Source: Ferrovibrio sp046297595
GTDB lineage: Bacteria; Pseudomonadota; Alphaproteobacteria; Ferrovibrionales; Ferrovibrionaceae
DNA length: 64,000 nt
Direction of reading: 5' to 3'
Assembly (NCBI RefSeq): GCF_046297595.1
Contig: NZ_JBKBHT010000002.1
Span: 558,001 to 622,000, forward strand
Shown here: piece after piece, positions 51,237 through 61,381 of the stretch
Layout of the letters: each line of letters begins with the position of its first letter
How positions within the stretch are numbered: position 1 is the stretch's first letter
The notes under the pieces: generated by a model
What the model saw: only the letters and a program-made list of their open reading frames with translations
Database searches by the model: none
What the model was told of the DNA's origin: nothing
Translations under genes and position numbers: made by a program

Positions 51237-51578
51237 TTACTTGGTGCCTTCGCCGGGATTCGGGCTGAAATGCTGCTTGAATTTGTCCGGCACGCCTTTC
51301 CAGCTGTCGGCATCGGCCGGCGCCTGGCCCTTGCGAGTGATGTTTGGCCATTTGGCGGCATAGTCGCGGTTCATCTCGACCCAGGCCTCGGCCCGGTTGT
51401 CGGTATCGGGCAGGATGGCCTCGGCCGGGCATTCCGGCTCGCAGACGCCGCAATCGATGCATTCGTCCGGATTGATCACCAGCATGTTCTCGCCGACATA
51501 GAAGCAGTCGACCGGACAGACCTCGACGCAATCCATGTACTTGCACTTGATGCACTGCTCGGTCACGACGTAGGTCAT
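51237..51578 (-). CDS. fdxA: Seven-iron ferredoxin FdxA
   Basis: This 113-residue ferredoxin has one [3Fe-4S] and one [4Fe-4S] cluster. The ligand pattern is CIKCKYMDCVEVCPVDC and CIDCGVCEPECP. The ATG at 51578 (MTYVVTEQCIKC) is the usual start. It lies upstream of carD, a conserved order in alphaproteobacteria, and downstream of the S4-domain gene. Its redox partner is unknown. Confidence 0.95.
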   Translation of the reverse strand: MTYVVTEQCIKCKYMDCVEVCPVDCFYVGENMLVINPDECIDCGVCEPECPAEAILPDTDNRAEAWVEMNRDYAAKWPNITRKGQAPADADSWKGVPDKFKQHFSPNPGEGTK

Positions 51579-51756
51579 CGGCGGAACCCTGGAATAAGCT
51601 GGCTTCGGTTGGGCTGCCTGATATGGGGCGGCAGCGGCGCGTGGGGTAGCACAGGGGCTAATCCCGGTCAATTATTCGTATACATACATTGCCGGATCAA
51701 GCAGATTCCGCCCACCGCGCCGCCATGCCGCAGCCCGCCTCGCGGACCGGATGGTG

Positions 51757-52038
51757 TCAGGGCACGACGTCGTAGGTTGCCTGCGCCTCCACGGCCGGCC
51801 CCCGCCGCACAGGCAGGCTCAATATCCGGATCACCTTCACCCCAGCCGGCAACGGCAGGGTCAGAACGTCGCCCACCCGCACCAGGGCATGGGGTTTGTC
51901 CACCACCCGGCCGTTGATGCGGATGCGGCCCTTGCCCGCCAGTTTCTGGCCGATTGCCCGCGTCTTGCAGAAGCGCGTCAGCCACAGCCATTTATCCAGC
52001 CGCAGGGGCTCGCGTTCGGAAACCTCGTCATCGCTCAT
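51757..52038 (-). CDS. RNA-binding S4 domain protein (HslR-like)
   Basis: This 93-residue protein is almost wholly one S4 domain (LRLDKWLWLTRFCKTRAIGQKL (part), GRIRINGRVVDKPHALVRVGD). HslR/Hsp15 in E. coli rescues blocked 50S subunits carrying nascent chains. The ATG at 52038 starts 33 bases after the ybdK stop. This S4-fdxA-carD order is common; the DEAD/DEAH helicase gene often found upstream is not here. Confidence 0.92.
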   Translation of the reverse strand: MSDDEVSEREPLRLDKWLWLTRFCKTRAIGQKLAGKGRIRINGRVVDKPHALVRVGDVLTLPLPAGVKVIRILSLPVRRGPAVEAQATYDVVP

Positions 52039-52071
52039 CGGGCGCGACTATAGCGTGGCAGTCTGTGGCGG

Positions 52072-53199
52072 CTAGACGTCGGCCGTGGCCTGCGCCAGCC
52101 AGCCCACCACGGCGCGCAGGGCTTCGAGGCGGCTGGCCCCTTCCTCGTCGCGCAGGCGGCGATACAAAGCCGTCTGCTGCGCCGCCGAGGTGCCGCGCTT
52201 GAGGATCGTGCGGGCATGCTGCACTTCCGCCGTGCAGCCGAGCACATCCGCATCCTCGGCAATCAGGTCCAGCATGGCTTCGATGATGTCGGCGAAGGGC
52301 ACCACGCGACGCGCATTGAAATCGATCAGCCCCTCGGTGGTGCCATAACGCTGGGCGCGCCAGCGGTTTTCCTCGATCAGCAGTCGCGTGTGGTTGCGCC
52401 AGATGCCGTTCAGGTCGGGCAGGCGGCGCAGGGCGCGCACCAGGCAACGATAGAGCGCGGCAATGCACAGCGTGTCTTCCATGTGTGTACAGGAATCGGC
52501 GATGCGCAATTCCAGCGTGGGGAAACGCAGGCTCGGCCGGATCGCCCACCAGACATGGCTGGCATCCTCGATCACGCCCGAAGACACCAGCGTGTCGATG
52601 AAGCTGTTGTAGTCGGCCAGGTTGACGAAGAAATCGGGAATGCCGGTGCGCGGCAACTCGTCATAGGCGGCCAGGCGGTATCCCATCAGGCCGGTCGAAT
52701 GCTTGCGCCAGAAGGGCGAGGATGTACTCAAAGCCAGCAGCACCGGCAGGAAGGGCAGGATGCGGTTCATCACGTCGATGCGCACATGCGGATCGCGCAC
52801 TTCCACATGCACATGCAGGCCGCACATCATGTTGCGGCGGGCCAGGAACTGCAGGTCGTCGGTCAGCTTGGCATAGCGCGGCTTGTCGGTCGGCTGCTGT
52901 TCGTTCCATTCCGCCACCGGATGGGTGCCGGCAGCGAAAAACTCCAGGTCGAATTCCGCCGTGGCATCGCGCAGGGCGCGGCGATAGCGGCGCAGATGGT
53001 TGCGCGCCTCGTCCAGCGAATTGCAGATCGGCGTGACGACCTCGATCTGCGACTGCAGCAATTCGGGCGTCACCTGTTCTCCCAGCGCGCCGCGCGCGCG
53101 CCGGATCAGGGCCTTGGGCATGCGCGACACCGCGTTCTTGGTGTCGCGTTCGGCCAGGAAATATTCTTCTTCGATGCCGATGGGATAGCCGACGCTCAC
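52072..53199 (-). CDS. ybdK: Carboxylate-amine ligase YbdK (glutamate-cysteine ligase family 2)
   Basis: This 375-residue protein has GIEEEYFLAERDT at the start, CGLHVHVEVRD with metal/ATP-binding His, STSSPFWRKHSTGLMGYR, and the core PTLELRIADSC. It ligates glutamate and cysteine weakly in E. coli, and the true role is unclear. The GTG at 53199 has the perfect ribosome site AAGGAGGT four bases upstream; an N-terminal extension to 53451 is open but not homologous. Confidence 0.9.
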   Translation of the reverse strand: MSVGYPIGIEEEYFLAERDTKNAVSRMPKALIRRARGALGEQVTPELLQSQIEVVTPICNSLDEARNHLRRYRRALRDATAEFDLEFFAAGTHPVAEWNEQQPTDKPRYAKLTDDLQFLARRNMMCGLHVHVEVRDPHVRIDVMNRILPFLPVLLALSTSSPFWRKHSTGLMGYRLAAYDELPRTGIPDFFVNLADYNSFIDTLVSSGVIEDASHVWWAIRPSLRFPTLELRIADSCTHMEDTLCIAALYRCLVRALRRLPDLNGIWRNHTRLLIEENRWRAQRYGTTEGLIDFNARRVVPFADIIEAMLDLIAEDADVLGCTAEVQHARTILKRGTSAAQQTALYRRLRDEEGASRLEALRAVVGWLAQATADV

Positions 53200-53453
53200 C
53201 GGAACCTCCTTACGCGATGTCACTGGAAAGAAACGGGCGGGCGCTGTTCTGGATTCTGCTGTCGCCGGCCGCGGGAAGGAGGTGTCACCCCGCCTGTTGC
53301 CCCTGGCCTGTTTCCCCCGGGGTGTTTCCCCGGTCAATACGGCCGGAATATGGCGCGCCGGATGGTTTCTTGCCAGTGCCTGCCGGCGCATGGTTGCGGG
53401 AAGTCCCGGGCCGCCGCTGGCGCCCGTCATGGGCGTGCGATAGATTTGCAACT

Positions 53454-54194
53454 ATGACAGACCGCCAACGCACGCTCATCCTCACCGGCGCCAGCCGCGG
53501 CATCGGCCATGCCACCGTGAAGCGCTTCTCGGCGGCCGGCTGGCGCGTCTTCACCGTCTCGCGACAGCCGTTTTCGGAGCATTGCCCCTGGGAGGGCGGC
53601 GCCGAGAGCCATGTGCAGATGGACCTCAACGACATCTCCACCCTGCCGGCGACGATTGCCGACCTGAAAAAGCGGCTGCCCGACGGCAAGCTGGATGCCC
53701 TGGTCAACAATGCGGCGATCTCGCCGAAAGGACCCGGCGGGTCTCGGCTCGGCGTGCTGGATACCGACCTGGCCGCACTGATGCATGTCTACAACGTCAA
53801 CCTGTTCTCGGTGGCCCTGCTGGCGAAAGGCCTGTTCGAGGAACTGAAGGCGGCCCAGGGCTCGATCGTGAATGTCACCTCGATTGCCGGCAGCCGGGTG
53901 CATCCCTTCGCCGGCATGGCCTATGCCACCTCGAAGGCGGCCCTGGCGGCGCTCACCCGCGAGATGGCCTGGGAATTCGGGCCGCACAACGTGCGGGTCA
54001 ATGCCATTGCCCCGGGCGAGATCGACACCTCGATCCTCTCGCCGGGCACCGACGAGATCGTGCGCCGGGAAATCCCCATGCACCGCCTGGGCAAGCCCGA
54101 GGAAGTGGCCAGTACGATCTATTTCCTCTGTACCCAGACTTCGTCCTACGTGAACGGCGCCGAAATCCACATCAACGGCGGCCAGCACGTCTGA
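53454..54194 (+). CDS. SDR family oxidoreductase
   Basis: This 246-residue short-chain dehydrogenase has the NAD(P)-binding TGASRGIGHATVKRF, NNAAISPKG and the catalytic Ser-Tyr-Lys set (VNVTSIAGSR; YATSKAALAALTREMA). The C-terminal GAEIHINGGQHV is typical. The substrate is unknown. The ATG at 53454 lies after a 254-bp gap shared with divergent ybdK. I see no clear operator. Confidence 0.88.
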   Translation: MTDRQRTLILTGASRGIGHATVKRFSAAGWRVFTVSRQPFSEHCPWEGGAESHVQMDLNDISTLPATIADLKKRLPDGKLDALVNNAAISPKGPGGSRLGVLDTDLAALMHVYNVNLFSVALLAKGLFEELKAAQGSIVNVTSIAGSRVHPFAGMAYATSKAALAALTREMAWEFGPHNVRVNAIAPGEIDTSILSPGTDEIVRREIPMHRLGKPEEVASTIYFLCTQTSSYVNGAEIHINGGQHV

Positions 54195-54332
54195 TAATTC
54201 CCGCCAGGGCTTGTGATTTTTGGCGGGGTGGATTAGCCTTAAACACATTCGGGCGGCGTAATATCTGGAATCGCGCCAGATGAAACGCGGAACCCGGTGA
54301 TTTCAGTCCATGCCGGCTAATCCGAGGGAATC

Positions 54333-55652
54333 GTGCTCAAGGGCAAACGCATTCTGCTAGTGATTTCGGGCGGCATCGCCGCCTACAAGTCGCTCGAGCT
54401 GATCCGCCGCCTGCGCGAGCGCGGAGCATCCGTGCGCTGTGCGATGACCAGCGCGGCCGAGCATTTCGTCACACCCATGAGCGTCTCCGCCCTGAGCGGC
54501 GAGAAGGTCGCGAGCGACCTTTTCTCGCTGACCGACGAAGCCGAGATGGGCCATATCGAACTCTCGCGCGATGCCGACCTGCTGGTGGTCGCGCCAGCCA
54601 CGGCCAACATTCTCGCCCGCATGGCCCAGGGCCTGGCCGATGACATGGCCACGACGTTGCTACTCGCCACCGACAAGCCCATCCTGGTCGCGCCGGCGAT
54701 GAATGTGCGCATGTGGGTGCATCCGGCCACCCAGCGCAATATCGAGCAGCTCAAGCAGGATGGCGTCGCCTTCATCGGGCCCAACGATGGCGAGATGGCC
54801 TGCGGTGAATTCGGTCCCGGCCGCATGGCCGAGCCTCTGGAAATCGTTGCCGCCATCGAAAAGTATTTTGGCGAGGCGCAGCTCGGCAAGCCGCTGCCGC
54901 GTCATCTCACGCTGGTCTCGGCGTCCCGCCCGTCTTCCTCCGCGTCAGCCAGCGTGCAGCCGCTGGCCCAGGCGCTGAAAGGCCGCAGGATCATCGTCAC
55001 ATCCGGCCCCACGCATGAACCGATCGATCCGGTGCGCTACATTGCCAACCGTTCCTCGGGCAAGCAGGGCCATGCCATCGCCGCTGCCCTGGCCGCCCAG
55101 GGCGCCGAGGTCACGTTGGTCAGCGGCCCGGTCAACCTGCCCGATCCGCCCGGCGTGAAGACCGTGCATGTGGAATCGGCGCGCGAGATGTTCGAGCATT
55201 GCTTCCTTGCGCTGCCCGTCGATGCCGTGGTCTGCGCCGCCGCCGTCGCCGACTGGCGCGTGGCGGTGGAAGCGCCGCAGAAGCTGAAAAAATCCGGCGA
55301 CCTGCCGCCCACGCTGAAACTGGCCGAGAACCCCGACATTCTGCGCGCCATCGCCACCACAGATGCCAAGCGCCGGCCGGCGCTGGTGGTCGGCTTCGCG
55401 GCCGAGACCGAGAATGTGGTGGCTTACGCGCGCAAGAAGCTGGTCGCCAAGGGCTGCGACTGGATCGTGGCCAACAGCGTGGCCGAAGGCAGTGGCACCT
55501 TCGGCGGCGACCGCAACACCGTGCATCTGGTGCGCGGCGAGTCCGTGGAGGACTGGCCCACCATGAGCAAGCAGGATGTGGCGGCCCGTCTGGCCGACCG
55601 CATCGCCACGCATTTCAGCACACCAGACAAGAAGAAAGACAAATCCGCATGA
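54333..55652 (+). CDS. coaBC: Bifunctional phosphopantothenoylcysteine decarboxylase/phosphopantothenate-cysteine ligase
   Basis: This 439-residue coenzyme A biosynthesis enzyme has an N-terminal CoaC flavin domain (SGGIAAYKSLELIRRL; catalytic His in MGHIELSRDADLLVVAPATAN (part); PAMNVRMW). The C-terminal CoaB domain from about residue 210 has RRIIVTSGPTHEPIDPVRYI, NRSSGKQG and AAVADWR. The GTG at 54333 has GAGGG upstream. It is coupled to dut by ATGA. Confidence 0.95.
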   Translation: MLKGKRILLVISGGIAAYKSLELIRRLRERGASVRCAMTSAAEHFVTPMSVSALSGEKVASDLFSLTDEAEMGHIELSRDADLLVVAPATANILARMAQGLADDMATTLLLATDKPILVAPAMNVRMWVHPATQRNIEQLKQDGVAFIGPNDGEMACGEFGPGRMAEPLEIVAAIEKYFGEAQLGKPLPRHLTLVSASRPSSSASASVQPLAQALKGRRIIVTSGPTHEPIDPVRYIANRSSGKQGHAIAAALAAQGAEVTLVSGPVNLPDPPGVKTVHVESAREMFEHCFLALPVDAVVCAAAVADWRVAVEAPQKLKKSGDLPPTLKLAENPDILRAIATTDAKRRPALVVGFAAETENVVAYARKKLVAKGCDWIVANSVAEGSGTFGGDRNTVHLVRGESVEDWPTMSKQDVAARLADRIATHFSTPDKKKDKSA

Positions 55653-56128
55653 CCGCACCTTTGCATGTGCCGCTGAAACGGTTGTCCCATGGCGCCGACC
55701 TGCCGCTGCCGACCTATGCCACGGCCGATGCCGCGGGCCTCGACCTGCTGGCGGCGGTGGCCGAACCGGTCACGCTGAAGCCCGGCGAACGCAGGCTGAT
55801 TCCCACCGGCCTCAGCATTGCCGTGCCGCCCGGCTTCGAGGCGCAGGTGCGGCCGCGCTCCGGCCTCGCATTGAAGCACGGCATCAGCGTGCTGAACGCG
55901 CCCGGCACCGTGGATGCCGATTATCGCGGCGAGGTCGGCGTGATCCTGATCAATCACGGCGACCAGCCATTCGTTATCAATCGCGGCGAACGCATCGCGC
56001 AGATGGTGGTCGCCGCCTATAGCCGCGTCGAGTGGATCGAGGCGGCGGAATTGCCGCAGACCCAGCGCGGCGCCGGCGGCTTCGGCTCGACCGGCACCGG
56101 CACGGGCTCTGCTGTCAAGACAGCCTGA
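55649..56128 (+). CDS. dut: Deoxyuridine 5'-triphosphate nucleotidohydrolase
   Basis: This 159-residue dUTPase has the five trimeric motifs, including ADAAGLDLLA, RPRSGLALKHGI, GTVDADYRGEVGVILIN, RGERIAQMVV and RGAGGFGSTG. It hydrolyses dUTP to dUMP and keeps uracil out of DNA. The ATG overlaps the coaBC stop. Confidence 0.96.
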   Translation: MTAPLHVPLKRLSHGADLPLPTYATADAAGLDLLAAVAEPVTLKPGERRLIPTGLSIAVPPGFEAQVRPRSGLALKHGISVLNAPGTVDADYRGEVGVILINHGDQPFVINRGERIAQMVVAAYSRVEWIEAAELPQTQRGAGGFGSTGTGTGSAVKTA

Positions 56129-56141
56129 GGAGACGACGACA

Positions 56142-56594
56142 ATGCTCAAATGTACGCGGCGCACCATGCACGCGCTCGAGGCGGTGGTGGATATCGCCTT
56201 TCATGCGCGGCCCGAACCGGTGCAGTCCAAGGATATCGCCACTCGCCAGGGTGTGCCGCAGCGCTATCTGGAACAGGTGATGCAGCATCTGGTGCGCAAC
56301 GGCATCCTGAAAGGCGTGCGCGGTCCGCGTGGCGGCTACACGCTGGCTCGTGAGCGCCGCCGCATCACGGTCGGCGAGGTGGTGCGCATCGTGTCCGAAC
56401 TGGATGCCGACGGGGATGACGATTTCTCGGCGGGTTCCGAACTCGGCCGCCGTACCGTGCAGCCGATCTGGGAAGAGTGCCAGGCCGTGCTGATGGCGCG
56501 CGTGGACAAGATCACGCTGGAGGATTTGTGCAGTCGCGCCGAAACCTCGGGTTTCGCCGCGGAGCTGGAAGGCGCGGATAATTTCGCGATCTGA
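56142..56594 (+). CDS. Rrf2 family transcriptional regulator, CymR-like
   Basis: This 150-residue regulator has the winged helix of Rrf2 (ALEAVVDIAFHA, SKDIATRQGVPQRYLEQVMQHL, part; GPRGGYTLARERRRITVGEVV). The three-Cys Fe-S loop of IscR (about 92-104) is absent and replaced by acidic DADGDDDF; only Cys4, Cys113 and Cys130 remain. It lies next to cysK, so it may sense cysteine supply like CymR, which partners CysK in Bacillus. The ATG at 56142 is 14 bases after dut. Confidence 0.87.
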   Translation: MLKCTRRTMHALEAVVDIAFHARPEPVQSKDIATRQGVPQRYLEQVMQHLVRNGILKGVRGPRGGYTLARERRRITVGEVVRIVSELDADGDDDFSAGSELGRRTVQPIWEECQAVLMARVDKITLEDLCSRAETSGFAAELEGADNFAI

Positions 56595-56648
56595 GGCGTT
56601 GAGTCCTGATCCAGGCCCAGCGAGTACAGAGATAAACCGGGAGGAATC

Positions 56649-57629
<981 letters not shown>

Positions 57630-57633
57630 GATC

Positions 57634-58398
57634 GTGGCCGCCTTCGGCAAGGACGAGCTGGAGCGCTACGCCCGTCATATCATCCTGCCCGAGATCGGTG
57701 GCGCGGGGCAGCAGACGCTGAAGCGCTCCCGCGTGCTGGTGATCGGTGCCGGCGGACTGGGTTCGCCCCTGCTGCTGTATCTGGCGGCGGCTGGTGTCGG
57801 CACGCTGGGCATCGTCGACGACGATACCGTGTCGCTGTCGAACCTGCAGCGCCAGGTGCTGCACAATACCGAGCGCGTGGGCGAGAAGAAGACCGAGAGC
57901 GCCGCCGTTTCGCTATCGGCGCTCAATCCCCATGTGCGGGTGGTCGAGCATACCACGCGCCTGACGCCGGAAACCGCGGATGCCCTGATCGGCGCCTATG
58001 ATCTGGTCGCCGATGGCAGCGACAATTTCGATACCCGTTTCCTCGTCAACGACACCTGCTATCGCCTGAAGAAGACGCTGGTGACGGCGGCGATGCTGCG
58101 CTTCGATGGTCAGCTTTCCACCTTCAAGGCGCATCAGGGCGCGCCGCATCCCTGCTATCGCTGCGTTTTCCCCGAACCGCCGCCGCCGGGCAGCGTGCCC
58201 GCCTGTTCGGAAGCTGGTGTGCTCGGTGCCCTGGGCGGCGTGATGGGCAGTCTGCAGGCGCTGGAAGTGGTGAAGGAGTTGCTCGGCCTGGGCGACAGCC
58301 TGTCGGGCCGCCTGCTGCTCTATGACGCATTGCGCGGCGACGTGCGCACCGTGAAACTGCGCCGCGATCCCCATTGCCGCACCTGTGGCGGTGCCTGA
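57634..58398 (+). CDS. moeB: ThiF/MoeB family adenylyltransferase
   Basis: This 254-residue E1-like enzyme adenylates the C-terminal Gly of MoaD/ThiS-like sulfur carriers. It has RVLVIGAGGLGSPLLLYLA, VSLSNLQRQVLH, the ATP motif DGSDNFDTRF, and two CxxC zinc pairs (CYRC and CRTC). No rhodanese domain follows. The GTG at 57634 lies four bases after the cysK stop. Both molybdopterin (formate dehydrogenase here) and cysteine-linked sulfur transfer are possible uses. Confidence 0.88.
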   Translation: MAAFGKDELERYARHIILPEIGGAGQQTLKRSRVLVIGAGGLGSPLLLYLAAAGVGTLGIVDDDTVSLSNLQRQVLHNTERVGEKKTESAAVSLSALNPHVRVVEHTTRLTPETADALIGAYDLVADGSDNFDTRFLVNDTCYRLKKTLVTAAMLRFDGQLSTFKAHQGAPHPCYRCVFPEPPPPGSVPACSEAGVLGALGGVMGSLQALEVVKELLGLGDSLSGRLLLYDALRGDVRTVKLRRDPHCRTCGGA

Positions 58399-58423
58399 CA
58401 TATAGCATTCCCGATTGCCTGAC

Positions 58424-59014
58424 ATGACCGATGAGTTCGATGCCGCCGCGAATGAATATATTGTCCGCGGCCGCTGGCCTGATGTGCAGGATGCCAGGCT
58501 ACGACTGTTGCTGCGGCGCTGGGCCGAATGGCGGGGCGAAGGACGCCTGGCGCCGGCACGCAGCGCCGTCGATCCCGCCGCGATCATTCCCTGCCTGCCG
58601 GAATTGTGGATCTTTCGCCTGAGCGAGGATCGCAGTCATGTGGTCTGCAGCCTGGCCGGCGACCGACTGAACGAGGCTTGGGGCTTTTCCATCATGGGCA
58701 AAACGCCGATGGATCTCTGGGGCTCCGAGCAGGGCAGCCTCGCCAACGAGCGGCTGAAGCGCGCGGCCCTGCTGCCCGCCATCGTCCATGGCACCTCCAG
58801 CCTCACGCCTGTCAGCGACATTCCCGGCACCCGTCTGGCCCAGCGTCTGATGCTGCCGCTCTGCGACGCTACCGGCGCGCCCTACGGCGCCATCGGGCTG
58901 ACCCTGCTGGGCTACGACCGCCGGCGCGACCAGCCACAGGCTGCGCCGATGCTGGTGCGGGCCTGGCGGCACCTTTGCGCCGACCTTCCACCCGGCCTGC
59001 CGCCTGCGGATTGA
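58424..59014 (+). CDS. Single-domain PAS protein (PAS_5 family)
   Basis: This 196-residue protein has a PAS_5 domain with LRLLLRRWAEWRGEGRLAPARSAVDP (part), LPELWIFRLSEDRSHVVCSLAG, and the late strand LAQRLMLPLCDATGAPYGAIG (part). The ATG at 58424 is chosen over a TTG at 58415. It follows moeB closely and precedes a close tandem paralogue at 59082. Ligand and partners are unknown. Confidence 0.8.
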   Translation: MTDEFDAAANEYIVRGRWPDVQDARLRLLLRRWAEWRGEGRLAPARSAVDPAAIIPCLPELWIFRLSEDRSHVVCSLAGDRLNEAWGFSIMGKTPMDLWGSEQGSLANERLKRAALLPAIVHGTSSLTPVSDIPGTRLAQRLMLPLCDATGAPYGAIGLTLLGYDRRRDQPQAAPMLVRAWRHLCADLPPGLPPAD

Positions 59015-59081
59015 AACCTCAGGTGCAGTTTCGGGGCTCCGGCTCGACGATAGCGCGAGCCTCGCTTAGCATGACGCCAGT

Positions 59082-59675
59082 ATGGAGCAGTCTTCGGATT
59101 CATCGGGCGATGTAGAGCAGGGCGACCAGATCGCCCCGCCGGGTCTCTGGCCGGTTTTCACCGATCCACGGTTCGCCTTGCTGCTGCGCCACTGGGCGGA
59201 GGGCCGCCGTGGCCTGGCCACGCCGCGCGACGCCATCGATCCGGCGGCGATCCGCAGCTGCCTGCCCCATGTCTACATGTTCCGCTTCAATGCCGGGGAT
59301 GGCAGCTTCAACTGCACACTGGCCGGCGAGAAGGTGAGCGAGGCCTGGGGCCAGCGCATGATCGGCCGGCAACCGCAGGAGTTCATGCCGCCCAGCAGCG
59401 CTGCCATCGCGCTCTCGATCTATCGCCGCATCGTCACCGAGCCGGCAGTCCATGTCGGGCACCGGCCGATCGCTCCCCGGGGCCTGTCAGAGAAGGGTGC
59501 CGAGCGGCTGGTGGTGCCGCTGACCTGGCCGGACGGGCGGCCCTGGGGCATGCTCGGCCTTTCGGTCTACCACTTCAACCCGGTCACCCAGGCGGGCCAT
59601 CCGCCCCATGTCGGGCCGGAGGTGACCTATTATCCCTGCGCCGCCCTGCCGTCGGACCTGCCGCCGGCCCCCTGA
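59082..59675 (+). CDS. Single-domain PAS protein (PAS_5 family), tandem paralogue
   Basis: This 197-residue protein is a tandem paralogue of the one at 58424, with the same layout: FALLLRHWAEGRRGLATPRDAIDP (part), LPHVYMFRFNAGDGSFNCTLAGEKVSEAW (part) and AERLVVPLTWPDGRPWGMLGLSV (part). Identity between the two looks moderate, so the duplication is not recent. The 257-bp gap after it holds the atp promoter region. Confidence 0.8.
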   Translation: MEQSSDSSGDVEQGDQIAPPGLWPVFTDPRFALLLRHWAEGRRGLATPRDAIDPAAIRSCLPHVYMFRFNAGDGSFNCTLAGEKVSEAWGQRMIGRQPQEFMPPSSAAIALSIYRRIVTEPAVHVGHRPIAPRGLSEKGAERLVVPLTWPDGRPWGMLGLSVYHFNPVTQAGHPPHVGPEVTYYPCAALPSDLPPAP

Positions 59676-59932
59676 AAACACGGGGCATGCGACGGATTGT
59701 CGCAGCCACCGGGCGGCAGCAGCGCGGGCATGACGGGTAGTGAATCCTTATTCGCGACTGCGCCGAATAGCCCATGGAAAACCATTGTTTGCAAAGGGGT
59801 TGATTTGGCAGATGCAATCGATTCGCAAGTTATCCGCGGGCTCTGGGCGGCTTGACGCTGGGCATGCCGGTTCCTATGGTGCCGGCGCTTTCCGGGGGTG
59901 GCGGATTCCCTTTGGGCCGGAGCTTGTTGCGC

Positions 59933-60334
59933 ATGGCTGAAGACACTCCAACGCCCCGACCGGACAGCAGCGGCCCCTCGCGGCCGCCGGTGGACGACAG
60001 CCACGCCGATCTGGCGCGGCTGGACCGCAAACTGGCGGATGTGCAGGGGCGCCGGGGGGCAGACCAGCGGCCGGAGGCGGATCCCCGCCAGATGCAGCAG
60101 GTCGGCAAGGCCTGGTCGCTGGCGATCGAGATGGTCGCCGCGGTGGCCGTGTCCCTCTTCATCGGCTGGTGGGTTGACCGCTGGTTCGGTACGGCGCCCT
60201 GGGGTCTGCTCGGATTTATTCTGCTGGGCGTGGCCGCGGCCTTGTGGTCGGCGATCCGCACGGCGCTGGTGATGCAGCGCAGCCAGGAGGCCGAAGCCGG
60301 CCCGGGCGGCGCGAAGAAGACGGAAGGGGAATGA
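59933..60334 (+). CDS. atpI: F0F1 ATP synthase-associated AtpI/AtpZ subunit
   Basis: This 133-residue protein has a hydrophilic N-terminus and two TM helices (residues about 68-90 and 95-118: AVSLFIGWWVDRWFGTAPWG and LLGFILLGVAAALWSAI). AtpI helps assemble the c-ring. The ATG at 59933 was chosen; an upstream in-frame ATG at 59852 adds non-homologous sequence. The stop overlaps atpB by ATGA. Confidence 0.88.
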   Translation: MAEDTPTPRPDSSGPSRPPVDDSHADLARLDRKLADVQGRRGADQRPEADPRQMQQVGKAWSLAIEMVAAVAVSLFIGWWVDRWFGTAPWGLLGFILLGVAAALWSAIRTALVMQRSQEAEAGPGGAKKTEGE

Positions 60335-61095
60335 CAGTGGCTGCAAGTCCGCTCGATCAATTCAAGGTCAAGTGCCTCGCGCTCTGCGGCGAGGGCGGCC
60401 AGCTGCAGGCCTTCTCCTTCACCAACGCCTCGCTGTTCATGGTGCTGGCCACCGTGGGCGCCACGTTGCTGATGGTCTACGGCATGCGCAGCCGCAGCCT
60501 GGTGCCGGGCCGCCTGCAATCGCTGGCCGAACTGTCCTACGAATTCGTCGCCGGCATGGTGCGCGAGAATGTCGGCCCCAACGGCCGCCAGTATTTCCCG
60601 TTCATCTTCTCGCTGTTCATGTTCATCCTGTTCAGCAACATGCTGGGCATGGTCCCCTACAGCTTCACGGTCACCAGCCACATCATCGTCACCTTCGCGC
60701 TGGCCCTCGTGGTGTTCCTGGGCGTGACGCTGATCGCCATTGCCCGCAACGGCATCCATTTCTTCACCCATTTCATGCCGGCCGGCGTGCCCATGTGGCT
60801 GGCGCCGGTGATCGTGCCGATCGAGATCATCTCCTATCTCTCGCGTCCGATCTCGCTGTCCCTGCGTCTATGCGCCAACATGCTGGCGGGCCATACCACG
60901 CTGAAGGTGTTCGCCGGCTTCGTCGTCTCCATGGTCGGCATGGGCGGCGCGCTGTCGGTTTCGGGTATCCTGCCGCTGATCATGGTCACCGCGCTCACCG
61001 CGCTGGAATTCCTGATCGCCTTCCTGCAGGCCTATGTGTTCGCCATCCTGACCTGCCTCTACCTGGCCGAGGCGGTCAATATGGAACACCACTAA
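60331..61095 (+). CDS. atpB: ATP synthase F0 subunit a
   Basis: This 254-residue channel subunit has five to six TM helices. The essential Arg is in ISLSLRLCANMLAGHT, and the last helix contains ALEFLIAFLQAYVFAILTCLYL (part). It forms the proton half-channels with subunit c. The ATG overlaps the atpI stop. Confidence 0.95.
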   Translation: MTVAASPLDQFKVKCLALCGEGGQLQAFSFTNASLFMVLATVGATLLMVYGMRSRSLVPGRLQSLAELSYEFVAGMVRENVGPNGRQYFPFIFSLFMFILFSNMLGMVPYSFTVTSHIIVTFALALVVFLGVTLIAIARNGIHFFTHFMPAGVPMWLAPVIVPIEIISYLSRPISLSLRLCANMLAGHTTLKVFAGFVVSMVGMGGALSVSGILPLIMVTALTALEFLIAFLQAYVFAILTCLYLAEAVNMEHH

Positions 61096-61151
61096 ACGTT
61101 TTTGTTGAGTTCAACCGGACGACCAGTTCAAACCTAGAAAGGATGAGTATC

Positions 61152-61376
61152 ATGGATCTTGCTTCTGCCAAGATGATCGGTGCCGGCATTGCGGCGATCG
61201 GCATGGGCGGCGCGGCGATCGGCGTGGGCCTGATTTTCGCGAACTTCCTCAACGGCGCGCTGCGCAACCCGGGCGCCGCCCCGAAGCTGTTCGGCAACCT
61301 GATGCTGGGCTTCGCGGTGACCGAAGCGCTCGGCATCTTCGCCCTGCTGATCGCGCTGCTGATCCTGTTCGTCTGA
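61152..61376 (+). CDS. atpE: ATP synthase F0 subunit c
   Basis: This 74-residue hairpin subunit has helices around residues 5-30 and 46-72 joined by the polar loop RNPGAAPKL. The proton-carrying acid is Glu58 in FAVTEALGIFALL. It forms the rotor ring. The ATG at 61152 has GAAAGG upstream; an ATG at 61143 would give three extra residues. The Na+-type Gln/Ser/Thr pattern is not seen, so H+ is expected. Confidence 0.95.
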   Translation: MDLASAKMIGAGIAAIGMGGAAIGVGLIFANFLNGALRNPGAAPKLFGNLMLGFAVTEALGIFALLIALLILFV

Positions 61377-61381
61377 GCTAA